A DNA stretch of 64,000 bases from Sipunculus nudus (GCA_026874595.1 CM049319.1:56242917-56306916), one strand, 5' to 3'; shown: positions 28,060-39,993, counted from the first letter of the stretch. Made by a program: numbers and translations. The notes: a model not told the origin generated them from the sequence alone.

Positions 28060-28755
28060 GTAGAGCGTCATTTTATCTGAAAAGCTCATTGGTCATTTTT
28101 TTGTTCGGATAAGTGATCTTTCGGATAAAAGATACCGCAAAATTCACTATGTTTGCTAAGTTGCCCCTCAGCACCAGAATTTACCAGATACAAGAATCAA
28201 TCAAGCCAGTACAATGTAAACGATGGCAACAGGATTTTAATTTTCCATCAATTCAATCAATTTAATGTGTTTAACTTTTTTCAGTTATTGCTAAAGATCA
28301 TGAATACACGGCCGCCCTAAATCAACACCAAACATTATGGTGGTCTGATTCATGCATTTAACGATACATGGGAATTGTATATAGGCCAGCCCTGTATTAG
28401 ACTGTATGTCCGTATTTTTTATCATGTATACCATACATGCTCTTAATACAAGTAATACAGCATATGCTTATGATATATTAACACTTTATAATCGGACAAA
28501 GGATAGGATTTCTATTATGAATATTTCAAGAAAACGTTTCGACATCAAAGAATAATCACAAAAGGCAATACCCCTGTGACTTGAAATATTTAGGATACTA
28601 TTTTTTTTGGTGGAGATATCCGTCGCCATTTTTTTTAAATGCAACCGTAACCAGGTTAATGTAAATCTGCAGAATTCCATTCCGGTTTCTGACTACGTTA
28701 CAGGGAAGTATCACACGCTTTCTCTCAATTTATATCCCGAAGTCAACCAGGCCAG
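28060..28755. other. No recognised feature
   Basis: AT-rich; a 64-codon minus frame at 28486-28680 has no recognisable domain. Confidence 0.5.
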
Positions 28756-28759
28756 GTGA

Positions 28760-28995
28760 CTGCTGCACTTGTGGGCCCTTGGTGCGTAATCGTCCCATGC
28801 TGGACCATACCACTGAGGAAGCCCGAAACACTGTGAGAGTGAAACACGGCCGTTTGGCACGGCCTTCGATTAAGCCTGCAGAGCGCTCACCCTGGGTGGG
28901 GGCCGACCATGAAAAATCTCACCGCCTCGGCCGAGATTCGAACTCACGATCTCCCGGTCCTGTGTTCTACCCCGGAGCCACGGAAGCCGGCTTGA
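28760..28995 (-). mobile_element. tRNA-derived SINE, copy A
   Basis: On the minus strand a pol III box-A-like TGGCTCCGGGG (plus 28970-28980) is followed 35 nt later by a good box B, GAGTTCGAATCTC (plus 28933-28945). These sit in a tRNA-like head, followed by a body of about 170 bp down to 28760. GC content is clearly above the surroundings. It is not a functional tRNA, since the acceptor stem does not close. Its sequence differs from the SINE at 37760-37945. Confidence 0.6.
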
Positions 28996-29091
28996 TCAGT
29001 GTTACTCGACGGAAGATAATATGATTCTTTAATGAAAAATGATAACACCAAATGTCCTTTTCCACGAGCATATACACTGCACGCTACAGTT
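28996..29091. other. Short AT-rich spacer
   Basis: Nothing recognised. Confidence 0.4.
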
Positions 29092-29277
29092 CTACTTGCT
29101 TTGAGCCAGCATTGTAGGTTTTATCAATGAAAAAAGACACATGCCACAGACACAGTCATGAACCCCACCTCTAATAATACTCCGACAGAATTCTTTTAAT
29201 TTCATCATTTGAGATATACCAATTAGTCTCTCATTCACATATAACGGACCCGGACTGTTAGTGCCAATCTCCGGCAA
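29092..29277 (-). pseudogene. L1-ORF1-like C-terminal fragment
   Basis: A 61-codon minus frame contains GPLYVNERL followed by a basic/hydrophobic stretch. The 'Y(V/I)NExL' motif is typical of the C-terminal domain of L1-ORF1-like/FP-domain proteins encoded by invertebrate LINEs. The match after the motif is weak and no cysteine-knuckle or coiled-coil part is in frame upstream. The next minus frame (29287-29475) may be a frameshifted extension. If real, it is an isolated decayed piece of a LINE. Confidence 0.3.
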
Positions 29278-29479
29278 CAGAATTCGCTAGTTTCGGGGCA
29301 GGCCTATTAACCACAGAATACTGGTTGCAAGAAATATTATCTGTCGATCACCTAATAATATGTAAACTATGTCGGACATTGCATTTGCGTAAAAAACGCC
29401 TTTCCTATGGACTTGACCTATTATCTGCTCAGCCTTCAGTCGGAGGTCGTTTATATGCAAAATTAACCTCTTCATATTA

Positions 29480-32400
29480 GGAACTGTGGGCCGGGAGGGA
29501 CATATTTGTCTCAGCTGAAAAATCTTAAACTAAAATTTCTTACATTTCAAGGAAACACATTATGTGTGCATTCAATGCGCGATTTCTTCTAAAATATTAG
29601 GCCAGTAGTCGCCGGCAGGATAGAAGGCCGAACTGTAAGTATCAAACGAGATGTACAATATATACATTCCAGAATTTCACTGAATCTGAAACCTTGGTTT
29701 TGATATTTTGTACATTTGCTAGAATTTGTTTTTCTTCATTAATCATGACACCCCTGAAATACTATTCGAGTGAAGGTTGTTATTCGATCCTTTCCCAGAC
29801 CTTCTAAGCAACTGGTCTCAGCTTACAGGATGTGAAAAAATGTTAACAGGCCATGATGAAATACTGCTCTGTACATGTCAAAATTAAGTAGGGAAGGAGT
29901 CTAGGCGAGTGAGATTTTGCGTAACTTAATCACCTGTCGCGCTTCTCTGGTCCTGCCACGGGTTCTTGACCTTTCTGTACTTATTCACAAATCAGATATA
30001 CCTCTTCGTAAAGGCATGTTTATAAACTTGAGATTTATAAAAAATATCCAGTAATCGTAAAATCTGGAAAAGGCGACACTCTTTGGCTTTTTTTTTTCGA
30101 AAGATCGGACTGTCCATTATAAAGAATTTTGATACAGTGATACAGGAATTGGACTTGTACCCGGAGTCGGAAGTTAGGACTAGAAAAATCAGGCCGAGTC
30201 CATTTCGAGTCCAATAGAATAAAAATCTGTCACTGTTTATTAAGACTTTATATAGTGAACCAGTAAGAAAATATTATAAAATAAATGCATCATATATAAA
30301 AAGTTTTGCTGAGCATCGGGAGCTATAAATGTAATAAACCATTATAGTAAAAGCATGTGTGAACTTACTTTAAAATATGCATGGTGACCTGAAATTTCTA
30401 TTTAAATTGCTTTTTAAGGATATATTTGTATACTTGGACTTGGACATGAATGGCCTGGACTTGACTTCATCACTGGTTTGATATTTCTTTATTAAACCAT
30501 CTGGGAATCGGGTTGATATGTATGAGGCAAGGAAAAGTCTGCAAGTCTTAACCCGTCGTTATTACACGCATCTCTGAGTCTCTGGCATGGGTAAAAGCCT
30601 TGACCAGCTGCTAAGCCTAGCGCCTTACTCAAACTTAAAACTCCGTATTAGCCTTTTATCATTGTCCTGAAATTACTTTATTACGCAAAGTTATAAAGAG
30701 AATTCATCAAAAAGCATACTCTTTTAGGTTAATCTTATTAAGAATAAAAACTGGCTAAAAACTGGCAGAAAGAGAATACTAATTACACTTGTGAAAGAAT
30801 TAAAATCTCAACATCCTCATAAACACCACATAGTGGAAAAATGCTGTCTTAAATGCCACTTACAATTACTTTAATTAAAATTTGTTTTTCGTTTGAGTAA
30901 CTTCAAACAAATATTTCTGATAAGTCCTAACCCCTGAACATAGGCCATTTTTTCTTTCTTGAAAATTTCCCAAATTGCAGGAAAATTTGCACCCGATTGT
31001 ATTCCTTGCCATCATCCATAGCATCATAAGAGATCACCTATCTTATTTTTCTAGCCAACCCTCTCACGATCTTGACACATCAAACAGAATTAATTGATTA
31101 TTATGAATAGTAGAAACAACAAATGAAGAAAGAGATGTCAGACCAATTTTTGTCAACAAATCCACACCCTTCTTAATTAGTTTTTGAAGGAATGCCGGTG
31201 TTTTGTGTGACAGATTTTCTGTAACAGAAATGTCTGGACAATTGTTTTAACCATAAGTCAGCGGAACTACCGGGGACAAACAAAGTGACTTAATTGGTAC
31301 GCCATCTTTAATTGTTCCAATTTTATCTAATTATTCACTTTTCGCTGATGACTCAGGCGATGATGTATGATATAAAAATACACAGGTAAGTAATATGGGA
31401 ATCATAATGATCTGATGTAAAATATCAATAAATCGTTATATAATTAGTAATGATATACAACGTATAATCGTTATCACCTGCACATACAGAATGTCAACAG
31501 GTAATGTTACTGTTTTAATCGATTATGGCTTTCTTCAGGTATATGCACTAAAGTATGTGATAACACCCCGGTTATTTTCGTACGGTAAACGGAAACTGAT
31601 GACATGTCAATTTTGTTGCCATTTTGTTTCGATTATTATTTTCATTACATGATCGTCAGATAGCACGAGTTTTGCATGTCTGAAAAATCGAATTGTTTAA
31701 AAAAAATGTTAACTTTTTTTTTGTAAATATGATATTGTCCTGCTGTGAAAATTTTTCCAGTTGTCCAGTTTGGTAATTTAAGGCCTCAGGACTGCCTCAT
31801 GAGCACGTGTAAGCATTGTTTCAGTTTTCCAAAATTTTTACGAACTGCTAATCTGGGTCCCTTGAGATGTGAACATTATCAGCGTCCAGAAGCTGAGAAT
31901 GTTCTCTACATGCTGGTATACAGATAGTTATGGCTTTAATTCTGGTTGATGTATTTAGATTGGGTTAAATGATTTTCATAAATTTGACTTATAATAATTT
32001 ATTCTAGTATACCGGTTATAGAGGGATATAGCGTAACAATTAATTAATAAAGGTAACACCCCCCCCCACCCCCCGGCCAATTTTTCATTACATCTGTTAA
32101 CTCTCAAGACTATTATTTTAATGGGTACTAAGTATTAAGCGTTAAAAATATTTTTTAAAGATTGGCAGAAAGTAAGACAATTCATTTGATAACATATGTT
32201 TATAACTCCATAAGTTCAAAATTTAATGTTTAAAACCATAAATAGCTGAGAAATACACATAGGCATACCATATGATAGGGAATAACTTTAGGCTTTCAGA
32301 ATATGTACATAACAAATGCCCCCAAAGCAACAATTTAGAGAGCTCTGATGCATTTACTTCTTGTGTTAATAAAACAGTACTTTCTAAATGCGGTAATGAT

Positions 32401-32912
32401 ATCCCGAGTATAATTACTGTAGATTGAGCATGGCCTAGGATTTAACAAGTAAGGGATTAAGTGAGTGATTATTATTATTATTATTTTTTTAATTACAATA
32501 TACTGCATGGTATATCAGGTGATTAACAAGCTTTGGTTAAACTTCCTTTTTTAATTATTTTATGTCAACCCTTTTATTATGTGTTTTTTTATAATTTATG
32601 TCAACTCTAAAATTTTTATTCTAGTATTAACATTGCAGTTTGGTTTACAAACACATAACTGCAGAGAAGTTGTATTTAACAAAGTAAGTCTAGCTTGATG
32701 AGACAATGAGTGACGCTTTTTTCGTAGATCAATCTGAATTTTCCATGAAAGTTAGTCAAACGCAAAAAAAAGGTTTTATTTTCATCCTGAAATAAGACTA
32801 TAAATGCTATATTATAAAATAATATCTTTAAATTCGTGAGCATTCTGTATGAAATATGTATGTGTGAATATAGCAGTTTCAGTAAATGTTGTATTTAATA
32901 AAAGAAAAGTGT
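29480..32912. other. AT-rich region, possible intron of the 32.9 kb gene
   Basis: No exon, element boundary or long frame was found. For a minus-strand gene starting at 32985, this span would be intron 1 or intergenic sequence. A short C-run lies near 32057-32075 and (TTA)n near 32468-32486. Confidence 0.35.
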
Positions 32913-32918
32913 ACTTAC

Positions 32919-32985
32919 CCAAACTAGCTGTCATACTTAAGTAACAACAAGTGGTCACAAGTATCCAGGTCGCTCCGAATCTCAT
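32919..32985 (-). CDS. First coding exon of a putative secreted protein (5' part only)
   Basis: On the minus strand an ATG at 32985 (G at -3) opens 22 codons plus one base before a consensus splice donor, TTTGG/GTAAGT, at 32919/32918 (intron phase 1). The residues MRFGATWILVTTCCYLSMTA form a typical signal peptide: one basic residue, then a hydrophobic core, then small residues. The protein would therefore enter the secretory pathway. The 5' side (33000-33060) is GC-rich with an inverted CCAAT (33052-33056). An in-frame upstream extension exists but lacks an upstream ATG. No downstream exon could be identified within the window on the minus strand, so the gene is unknown and the product cannot be named. 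A chance ORF is possible, but signal peptide, donor and position together make it the best coding candidate here. Confidence 0.45.
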
Positions 32986-33044
32986 TGCGATCCGTGTATG
33001 TCCGTGGCCTGTCCGAACTCTGTCCGTGGTCTCCTCCCCGCCGC

Positions 33045-33060
33045 TCTGCAACCAATGGCT
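33045..33060 (-). promoter_or_regulatory. Inverted CCAAT box near putative 5' end
   Basis: CCAAT on the plus strand (ATTGG on the minus strand) lies about 70 bp upstream of the ATG at 32985, in a GC-rich patch. There is no TATA box. It is suggestive only. Confidence 0.2.
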
Positions 33061-34260
33061 GGATCTGCTGCGGGTGTTGGGCTTTTTGTCTTCGATAAGA
33101 GCTCTCAGTAATTAGTCATAGCACGAAACTTTTGACCCCTCCACTGACTTTCACTCATACCATCTGCGGGTTTCAACACCTTTTCTGAGTCAGTAATAGC
33201 AATTTAATGTATACTCTGTATGTCTGAAGAGATATCCCTTTTTAGAACAGCTTGGCCGTCGTCTGCAAGAAACTTGTAAGAGTAAAATTTGCTAGATTAT
33301 GTATATCACAGTAGCTGATTGAGTTTTAATTACAAGGGAATTAATGAAAGAGCCTCCAGCGATGCACCGCGCGACTATTTAAATCTGCAAAGGGCCAACT
33401 TTGAAATCGCGTCAAGTTGGTACCCAGCTGTTGAACCCGAGAACTTCCACCGTTGTATACCTTTGCCGGAGACGCAATGAATAACTTTGGTAGAGACCGG
33501 GCCCTTTTGAACGTCGGGCGCAATCGGCACATCAACCAATTGGCGTTAGACGTCTTGTTAGTGAGCTTAGTGTAGCACCTACCAACTCCGTGTGCAGTCA
33601 GTCGCTATATGCCCGAGCCTTACGATGCCTTAGGGATAAGACATTGATTTTACCAGACCGTGGAAAAACAATAAGCAGTTTTGCAAGAGGCTTGTCGCAC
33701 ATTGCCAGCTGGCAGTTATGAATATTTGGTAAAATCATCACCCACGCCATGGCTACTTTGGGGACATCTGCGTTCGGTCTGTCACGTGACTCAGATTTTA
33801 AATACTTCTGATTAGGGGGTTTCTACCGGTATGGGATAAACCATGACCGTCCTAGGGGACAGAAATGACTACCAACTTGTCAACCGGAAAATAACCTCTT
33901 GAGTTGTTTTTCATCAAGATATTTTAGCACTGACGGCACCCGACCGTAGGATAAACCCCTATTTTTGAAACAAAAACAGATTAATTAAAGTAGCCCACGG
34001 AATCTATCAGACGAGACTAAATTTGGAGTGAAAACAAACATTATTTGAGACCACAGTGTGTAATTCAGCTAGATGTTGCCCTAGGTGAAAAGTTGTTTTC
34101 CCGTACCTCCGGTAAAAAACAGGGTTGACTGGAGTACAATCCATTTTAGTAGAGATATTTCCATGCACTTATTCTAATACATCATTCAAATGCGTTTTCG
34201 GTTAAAAAAATGTTGTTCTAGTGTTCGTCGCTGTCATTTTTTCGTAGATCATAAACTGGA
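33061..34260. other. No supported gene
   Basis: Possible promoter/intergenic sequence for the minus-strand exon. A GC-richer patch at 33340-33600 contains a box-B-like GGGTTCAACAGC on the minus strand, but no convincing box A. Confidence 0.35.
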
Positions 34261-34297
34261 TGGGGGGGGGGGGGGAACCGGGGGGGGGGGGGGGGAG
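34261..34297 (+). repeat. Poly-G tract, G-quadruplex-prone
   Basis: Two uninterrupted G runs of about 14 or more separated by AACC satisfy any G-quadruplex pattern. The lengths may be affected by sequencing error. Confidence 0.85.
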
Positions 34298-34299
34298 GA

Positions 34300-34693
34300 A
34301 ATTGAAGACCAGGTCCTATGCAATGTTACTTTTTTTATATACCATTTCCTGAATAGAACACACTTTCGTATTTTCTAGGCAAGCTTGTAACATTCCACGT
34401 GTTGCGTCTTGACCAGTAAAGAAAATAAATCGCAAGCTTTAAAACAGAACCTCGCGCAGCCAACAAAACCGTCTAGGCGCAAGTCAACCTTGGATGCGAA
34501 ATGATTGATTATGGTTTCATTATGAATACCGATGTACATGTCAGACAATGTAATGATGTCAATATTTTAGGTAGTAATATACAGCAGATATCAAAGTGAT
34601 ATTAAAAGTACATAAAATAATCGATTAATAATCGATCATTGGTCGTTTTTATTTTTCAATCATTAATTATGATTTTAAGAACAATTCTTACAA

Positions 34694-34750
<57 letters not shown>

Positions 34751-35310
34751 CTATTGGAATGTTATATGTAAATATACAGTCGAAATGGTTGTTTATCTCT
34801 ATAAATGCGTAGATAACAAAATCATTATTAAATTAAGATTGGCCGGTAAATTAAGAAAAAAATGAGCTTTCAAACTGAGACAGCTTTTCATTCGACAGAC
34901 CACCATCAAAGCCATTCGTGCTTTGTGATCGGCGTCCGGTCCGGGTAGCCGTAATTATTTTGCGGCAGTTTGCACTTTATTGTGAATCCTTTAACAAGTT
35001 ATCATGCTGTCTTCAATGTGCCTGGTGCAACTATCAATGAACTGTCCATTGCCTATAGAAGATGAAGCATGTATACGTCGAAGTGAAACTGCCAAAATTA
35101 GTGTGCGCGGCCTAGCTGATGTTTGTTTTTCTATTTTTCTTTTTAATAATTATATTTTATAAATATATTTATAAGTGCATATTTAAGCTATTTTGAAAAT
35201 GATTTGAAAATAAAATATGTAGCTTTTTTCAAATTAGGCCTACATTAATTCAAAGTATAGGATATCAGAAACATTCAATGACGAATTGACGCAATATGCT
35301 GAACTCCTCT
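34300..35310. other. AT-rich spacer with (TA)n at 34698-34749
   Basis: No gene recognised. The (TA)n tract is almost pure. Confidence 0.6.
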
Positions 35311-35381
35311 ATACAGGAAAACTCACTAATACGGACTAAATTCTCCAGTCCCTTGAGTGTTAGAGGAGTTTCACTGTATTA
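35311..35381. mobile_element. Short pogo/Tigger-like palindromic remnant
   Basis: ATACAGGAAAACTCACTAAT near 35311 is an imperfect inverted match of the segment ending 'gaggagtttcactgtat' at about 35380. This TACAGTGAAACTC-type end is typical of pogo/Tigger elements. Only the two ends and about 25 bp between remain. Confidence 0.35.
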
Positions 35382-35391
35382 CCTCTAGCTT

Positions 35392-35395
<4 letters not shown>

Positions 35396-35426
<31 letters not shown>
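35396..35426. repeat. (TA)n microsatellite
   Basis: A pure TA run directly downstream of the pogo-like remnant. Confidence 0.9.
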
Positions 35427-35429
<3 letters not shown>

Positions 35430-36097
35430 AACAAGATTTTAATTTTCCTGTAAACTTGTTAAAATGCATTGCCTTTAATGCTACACTACTATACTTTAGT
35501 TATATTTCATATACTTATATACGTTATATGTGTATTTTAATATAATTTATATATATATATAATCGCATCCTATATCATTTCATTTAACATCATGAGGCAC
35601 TTCTGGTTTAAACATTTTAAATGGCGGTTTTATTTCGTGGAAGGTCTTTATCAACGCGTCTTTTTACACATGCCTCATGCAGCTAATAAGTAATTTGTTG
35701 TTAAATGTCATTGGAGTTAAGTACAACGTCGTGGGTTTGTTTGAGGAAATGCATTTGGTAAATGACACTCTTACGCAAAACCTCAGCAATGTCCATAATA
35801 AGACACAGTTAGTAATGCTGAGACATTTCAACATGATAGATTAAGGCCAAACAAAAAATATTATTGTTCTGGGACCCAGGGAACAGAAGTATGGTTCGAG
35901 CGGCATACTAAGAGAAATTTTGCAAGCTTGCCTAGAAAATACAAAAACGTCCTTCATTTTCTGAAATATTGTGAATATGCTCAATACTGAATATAGTATA
36001 TTTCTCATACTTTTAAGGAGAATTAAAATACCTGTAAGTTTTCTGTTAAAGAATTTGTGCTGTTCCAGCATGACCATTGACCTGGTCTTCATTTTCA

Positions 36098-36128
<31 letters not shown>

Positions 36129-36143
36129 TAGGAATCAAAAGTC
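35430..36143. other. No recognised feature
   Basis: AT-rich; (TA)n at about 36100-36125. Opposing short frames at 35841-36207 are unrecognised. Confidence 0.5.
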
Positions 36144-36654
36144 CATAATCCGTTCCACCACCCCTGTCCACCTGTCACAGAAATCATCTTTTTTGCTCCT
36201 TTGGTAGAAAGAGGAAAATGCGTAATTAACTATTTTTTAAAGAATAGCGTAACTTATTTTATTTGCCTATAAACAATTTATAGCCATTTTATGAGAAACT
36301 AGTCTAAACTGTAGCGGCATCTTACAACCAATCTATGAAATGTACATGGCAGGGAACAGTCATGACGTCATAAAAGGCATTATGCACAAAAGAGGAAGCC
36401 ATATTTAACGGGACTAATAATCAAGTCCTGTCGACCCCTGTTTACAGCGATGCTGTTCCACTCATGCACTGTTTATATCATATATATGAGACATTTCAAC
36501 CCGACCGCAAAGGAAATATTATTTATAACCTAAGCAGGTAGGTTGCGCATTTTCCTCTTTCTGTCTTTGGTGCAAGATTTGTTTCGCAGTTTTGAATTAT
36601 AAGGAGATAATCGTAAAAATCAGGTAGACAGAGGAAGTGGAACGGACTTTAATG
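36144..36654. mobile_element. MITE-like element, GTCYGTTCCAC-terminus family, copy 3
   Basis: Left end 36144-36174 (CATAATCCGTTCCACCACCC and onward) and right end 36621-36654 are imperfect inverted repeats. The interior is the reverse orientation of 12549-13176: shared landmarks are a 'tgtagcggcatcttacaacc' phrase, TGACGTCA at 36363-36370 and 'tttacagcgatgctgttcca'. It is non-coding and about 511 bp. Same family as 12549-13176. Confidence 0.65.
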
Positions 36655-37099
36655 TTTGATGTAATACCTAATAACAAAAACCAACATTTATATTTTACAG
36701 CCTTTTTATTTTTCTAAAGCATGTGACCAAGTGACATCCCGTATGTCATGGATTAGCCTCACTTTAATAGTTACACTTTTAGAATATTTATTACCCTTAT
36801 CAGCCAGTCGGAGGCTTTGTCAATGAATGTTGTTACAAATAGACTGTTTTCTCATATATTGATTTTATTCCATTTCCACAATATTTTGCAATGTATAGTG
36901 TTGTTTCATTCCCTTTAATAAGGCCTTAGCCCCATAACTTCATTGCTGCTTACCTGTTTCAATGATCTGCCAATTTATGAAATATTGCCAAATTTCTATT
37001 GGCATCCCACATGTGGAACAAATTATAATGAGGTTCATGTATTTGTTATTTTGGTTGACAACAACCGCACCTTGTCATTCATGGAATACAGAGATATAA
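36655..37099. other. No recognised feature
   Basis: AT-rich; a 66-codon frame beginning at 36943 runs into the MITE at 37100 and is not supported. Confidence 0.45.
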
Positions 37100-37326
37100 G
37101 GCCGAAAAAGGTATGTTTCTCAGGCACCGCCCGCGTCAATTAAAACAATACGATTTTGATAAGATTTCCTTTGCTATGTACTGCCTTAACATGTAGAGCA
37201 AAAAACTCTGTTATTATCATACTTTTTCCCTGATCATTTGACATTTTTATCGAAACATACAAATAAAGTTAAAAAATCGCCCGCGCAGATTTTTTAAAGA
37301 AAGTACTTGAGACCCATACTTTGGCC
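37100..37326. mobile_element. Harbinger-like MITE, copy 1
   Basis: The ends start GGCC on the left (37100) and finish GGCC on the right (37326). The left terminal GGCCGAAAAAGGTATGTTTC matches the inverted right end loosely. Flanks are TAA (left) and TTA (right), compatible with a TWA target with one change. The interior contains 'atttgacatttttatcgaaa' and GC-rich 'cgcccgcg', which match 59854-60188 in the opposite orientation. It is 227 bp and non-coding. Confidence 0.6.
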
Positions 37327-37329
37327 TTA

Positions 37330-37755
37330 TTAGTTGAAGGGTGAGGATTCGCTTCGCTTGCTGAATGGTTTCAGGAAATCTTACCTTTGGGCCCTGCATT
37401 GCCATATGATCAAATGCCGCCACCAACTTTTATCCGGTACTAATATTTCAGGTTCAAAGATCCCAAGCAAGAAAGCACTTGACGACTTTTACTCATTAAT
37501 AAATTGTTCAGTGCCGTTTTATACTTAAGTTTTCAGAATAGTTTCTATCCAGTTGAATTAACAGTCCGATTACAAATTTATGTCCTGTATAGGTCCTGAT
37601 ATCATATATACACAAATGACTGAAATTTTGCTTCAATCCATTTTCTAGTTCCTTAGTTTTCTACAAAATGCTAATATATTAGCATTGCAACAGTTATTAT
37701 ATAAACTTTATTTATAAAATTTATGTTACATGGATTGTACAACTAGTCATAATAA
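37330..37755. other. No recognised feature
   Basis: A 64-codon frame at 37334-37528 has no recognised domain; otherwise AT-rich. Confidence 0.45.
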
Positions 37756-37759
37756 CTAA

Positions 37760-37945
37760 TACGAGGCACTCTCCATGGCTCGGATGTTGGCGCACGGTTG
37801 TCGGGATAAAGGGGGAGGATACCGGAGGACCCGGAGAAAACCACCGACCTTGGACGGTCTACTGCATCCACTGCGGGAATCGAACCCGGGTCGCCAGCGA
37901 AGAGGGCCGAGCGTTTTACCACTCTGTCCAGACTGTCCTGGCATC
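37760..37945 (-). mobile_element. tRNA-derived SINE, copy B
   Basis: On the minus strand, box A-like TGGTAAAACGC (plus 37911-37921) and a canonical box B GGGTTCGATTCCC (plus 37875-37887) form a tRNA-like head. The body carries 'ggtggttttctccgggtcct' and a second 'ctccggtatcctcccc' phrase, a conserved motif seen in widespread invertebrate SINEs. It is clearly GC-rich against AT-rich flanks. The poly(A)/simple tail side is at the low-coordinate end. A true tRNA gene is excluded because the acceptor stem does not pair. Confidence 0.75.
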
Positions 37946-38580
37946 CATTGCATCCTCACACAAGAAATACCCTTTTACAAAACAGAACACATTCCTTTTA
38001 TGCCACTCAAAAAAGATTAGTGTTTCCCGTTTTTCGTGGATTTTTTTCGCACCATTTTAAAATATTAAAGCGATTATTTTTGTAGTTTTCCAGGCAAGCT
38101 TGCAAAAAAGTATTGCCTTATTGACCCATTATTGAAAAAAATTATCACTCGCACCATCGTCTGTTGAACAATTACTTTTATGTTGAGTCCTTAATGCTGG
38201 TGATGAGTTATTTGATTCCATGACCTTTTATATTGATGAAAGTCCTACCTGTCGGTTTATAAACGTTCTTCACAACAATAAATAGTAATAAAAAGTGACT
38301 TGAAATACCTGTCCTCACCTTCCATGCCTGTAAACAACAGTGTAATTTTTCGCTATTTTCTCTGTTTCATTGTGAGGGATCCATTTTTTCTCCATCAGTA
38401 TCTTTTATAGTATATCCATTATCATACTGATTATTTAATATGTCCCATTTATCAGGCTGAAAATATGAAAGAGCTGATATAATTCATAGTCCCAATCTTT
38501 GATTTACAGGTAACATAAAAGTTTTGTTATTATCTATAATAATACTCTCTGCCTTTCGACTTAAACCCTGCGAGCGAGGA
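37946..38580. other. No recognised feature
   Basis: AT-rich sequence before the minisatellite. Confidence 0.5.
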
Positions 38581-38584
38581 TGTT

Positions 38585-39390
38585 TAAAAATTACTTATCC
38601 TGGTTTTGATTTTTGTCTTATCCCGGGTTTAATTTTGTCTTATCCGGGGTTTAATTTTGTCTTATCCGGGGTTTTATTTTCGTCTTATCCTGGGTTTTAT
38701 TTTTTTCCAATCCTGGGTTTTATTTTTGTCCAATCCTGGGTTTTATTTTTGTCTTATCCTATGTTTTATTTTTGTCTTATCCTGGGTTTTATTTTTGTCT
38801 TATCCTGAGTTTTATTTTTGTCCAATCCTGGGTTTTATTTTTGTCTTTTCCTGTTTTTTTTTTGTCCAATCCCGGGTTTTATTTTTGTCTTAATCTGGGT
38901 TTAATTTTTGTCCAATCCTGGGTTTTATTTTTGTCTTATCCTGGGTTTTATTTTTGTCCAATCCTGGGTTTTATTTTTGTCCAATCCTGGGTTTTATTTT
39001 TGTCTTATCCTATGTTTTATTTTTGTCTTATCCTGGGTTTTATTTTTGTCCAATCCTGGGTTTTATTTTTGTCTTATCCTGAGTTTTATTTTTGTCCAAT
39101 CCTGGGTTTTATTTTTGTCTTTTCCTGTTTTTTTTTTGTCCAATCCCGGGTTTTATTTTTGTCTTAATCTGGGTTTAATTTTTGTCCAATCCTGGGTTTT
39201 ATTTTTGTCTTATCCTGGGTTTTATTTTTGTCCAATCCTGGGTTTTATTTTTGTCTTATCCTGGGTTTTATTTTTGTCCAATCCTGGGTTTTATTTTTGT
39301 TTTATCCTATGTTTTATTTTTGTCTTATCCTGGGTTTTATTTTTGTCTTATCCTGGGTTTCATTTTTGTCTTATCCTGGGTCTTATTTTA
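38585..39390 (+). repeat. 23-bp minisatellite
   Basis: About 35 tandem copies of a unit of the form CCTGGGTTTTATTTTTGTCT plus TAT or CAA. The two variants (cttat and ccaat) alternate. A larger duplication with an offset of 274 bp is visible (about 38790-38960 and 39064-39234), including a rare tcttttcctg variant. Because 23 is not a multiple of 3, all three plus-strand frames encode the same 23-residue hydrophobic repeat, which explains overlapping long frames. I regard it as non-coding. Confidence 0.95.
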
Positions 39391-39399
39391 GCGATCATT

Positions 39400-39934
39400 T
39401 CCCATTGCAAATATCGCGAATTTGAATCCTCGCACACAAAAAGACAACCAAGGTTTATTGAACAATGCTGCGTCAGTGGTATTGTAGTATTTTGATTACC
39501 TATGCATTTTCAATTTTCATCCTCCTCTCCTTCAGTTAGTTCTAGAAGTAAGGTTGCGTGCTGTCTCGCTGTGTACAGTTCAGTACAAATCCTAGAGGTA
39601 GCCATTAAAAAAATATCATCTTACAATATTTGCACATTGGTGACTCGCGTTTTATAGATAATTTACACTTAAAGAAGCACGCTCTTTGAAGAATACAAAA
39701 CTTTGGAGAGGAAAAATGAGCCAAAAGAAAACACAGCATTCAAACCGGGTTCGTGTTTCGAATTGCATTTTTCTTCTGAAATAAAGAAAACGAGCGGAGG
39801 AAACGTCAGGATGAATAATATTAAAAAAAGGTAAAAGTTTTATCTTTGATGTCTTAACCATTTATATTACGAGTTCCTAAATTAATGTTTCTATTCTGAA
39901 ATATTTATCTCTTATGTAAATCTTATTTCTCACA

Positions 39935-39935
<1 letters not shown>
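39400..39935. other. No recognised feature
   Basis: A mixture of AT-rich and moderately GC-rich sequence, with no supported gene. Confidence 0.45.

Positions 39936-39993
<58 letters not shown>

Noticed and set aside
33420-33540. Possible third SINE (box-B-like GGGTTCAACAGC, minus strand)
   Set aside because: No box A at an acceptable spacing and no second copy in the window.
38524-39495. 195-codon and other hydrophobic frames
   Set aside because: They come from a 23-bp minisatellite that is open in all three frames; no start context or splice signal supports a protein.
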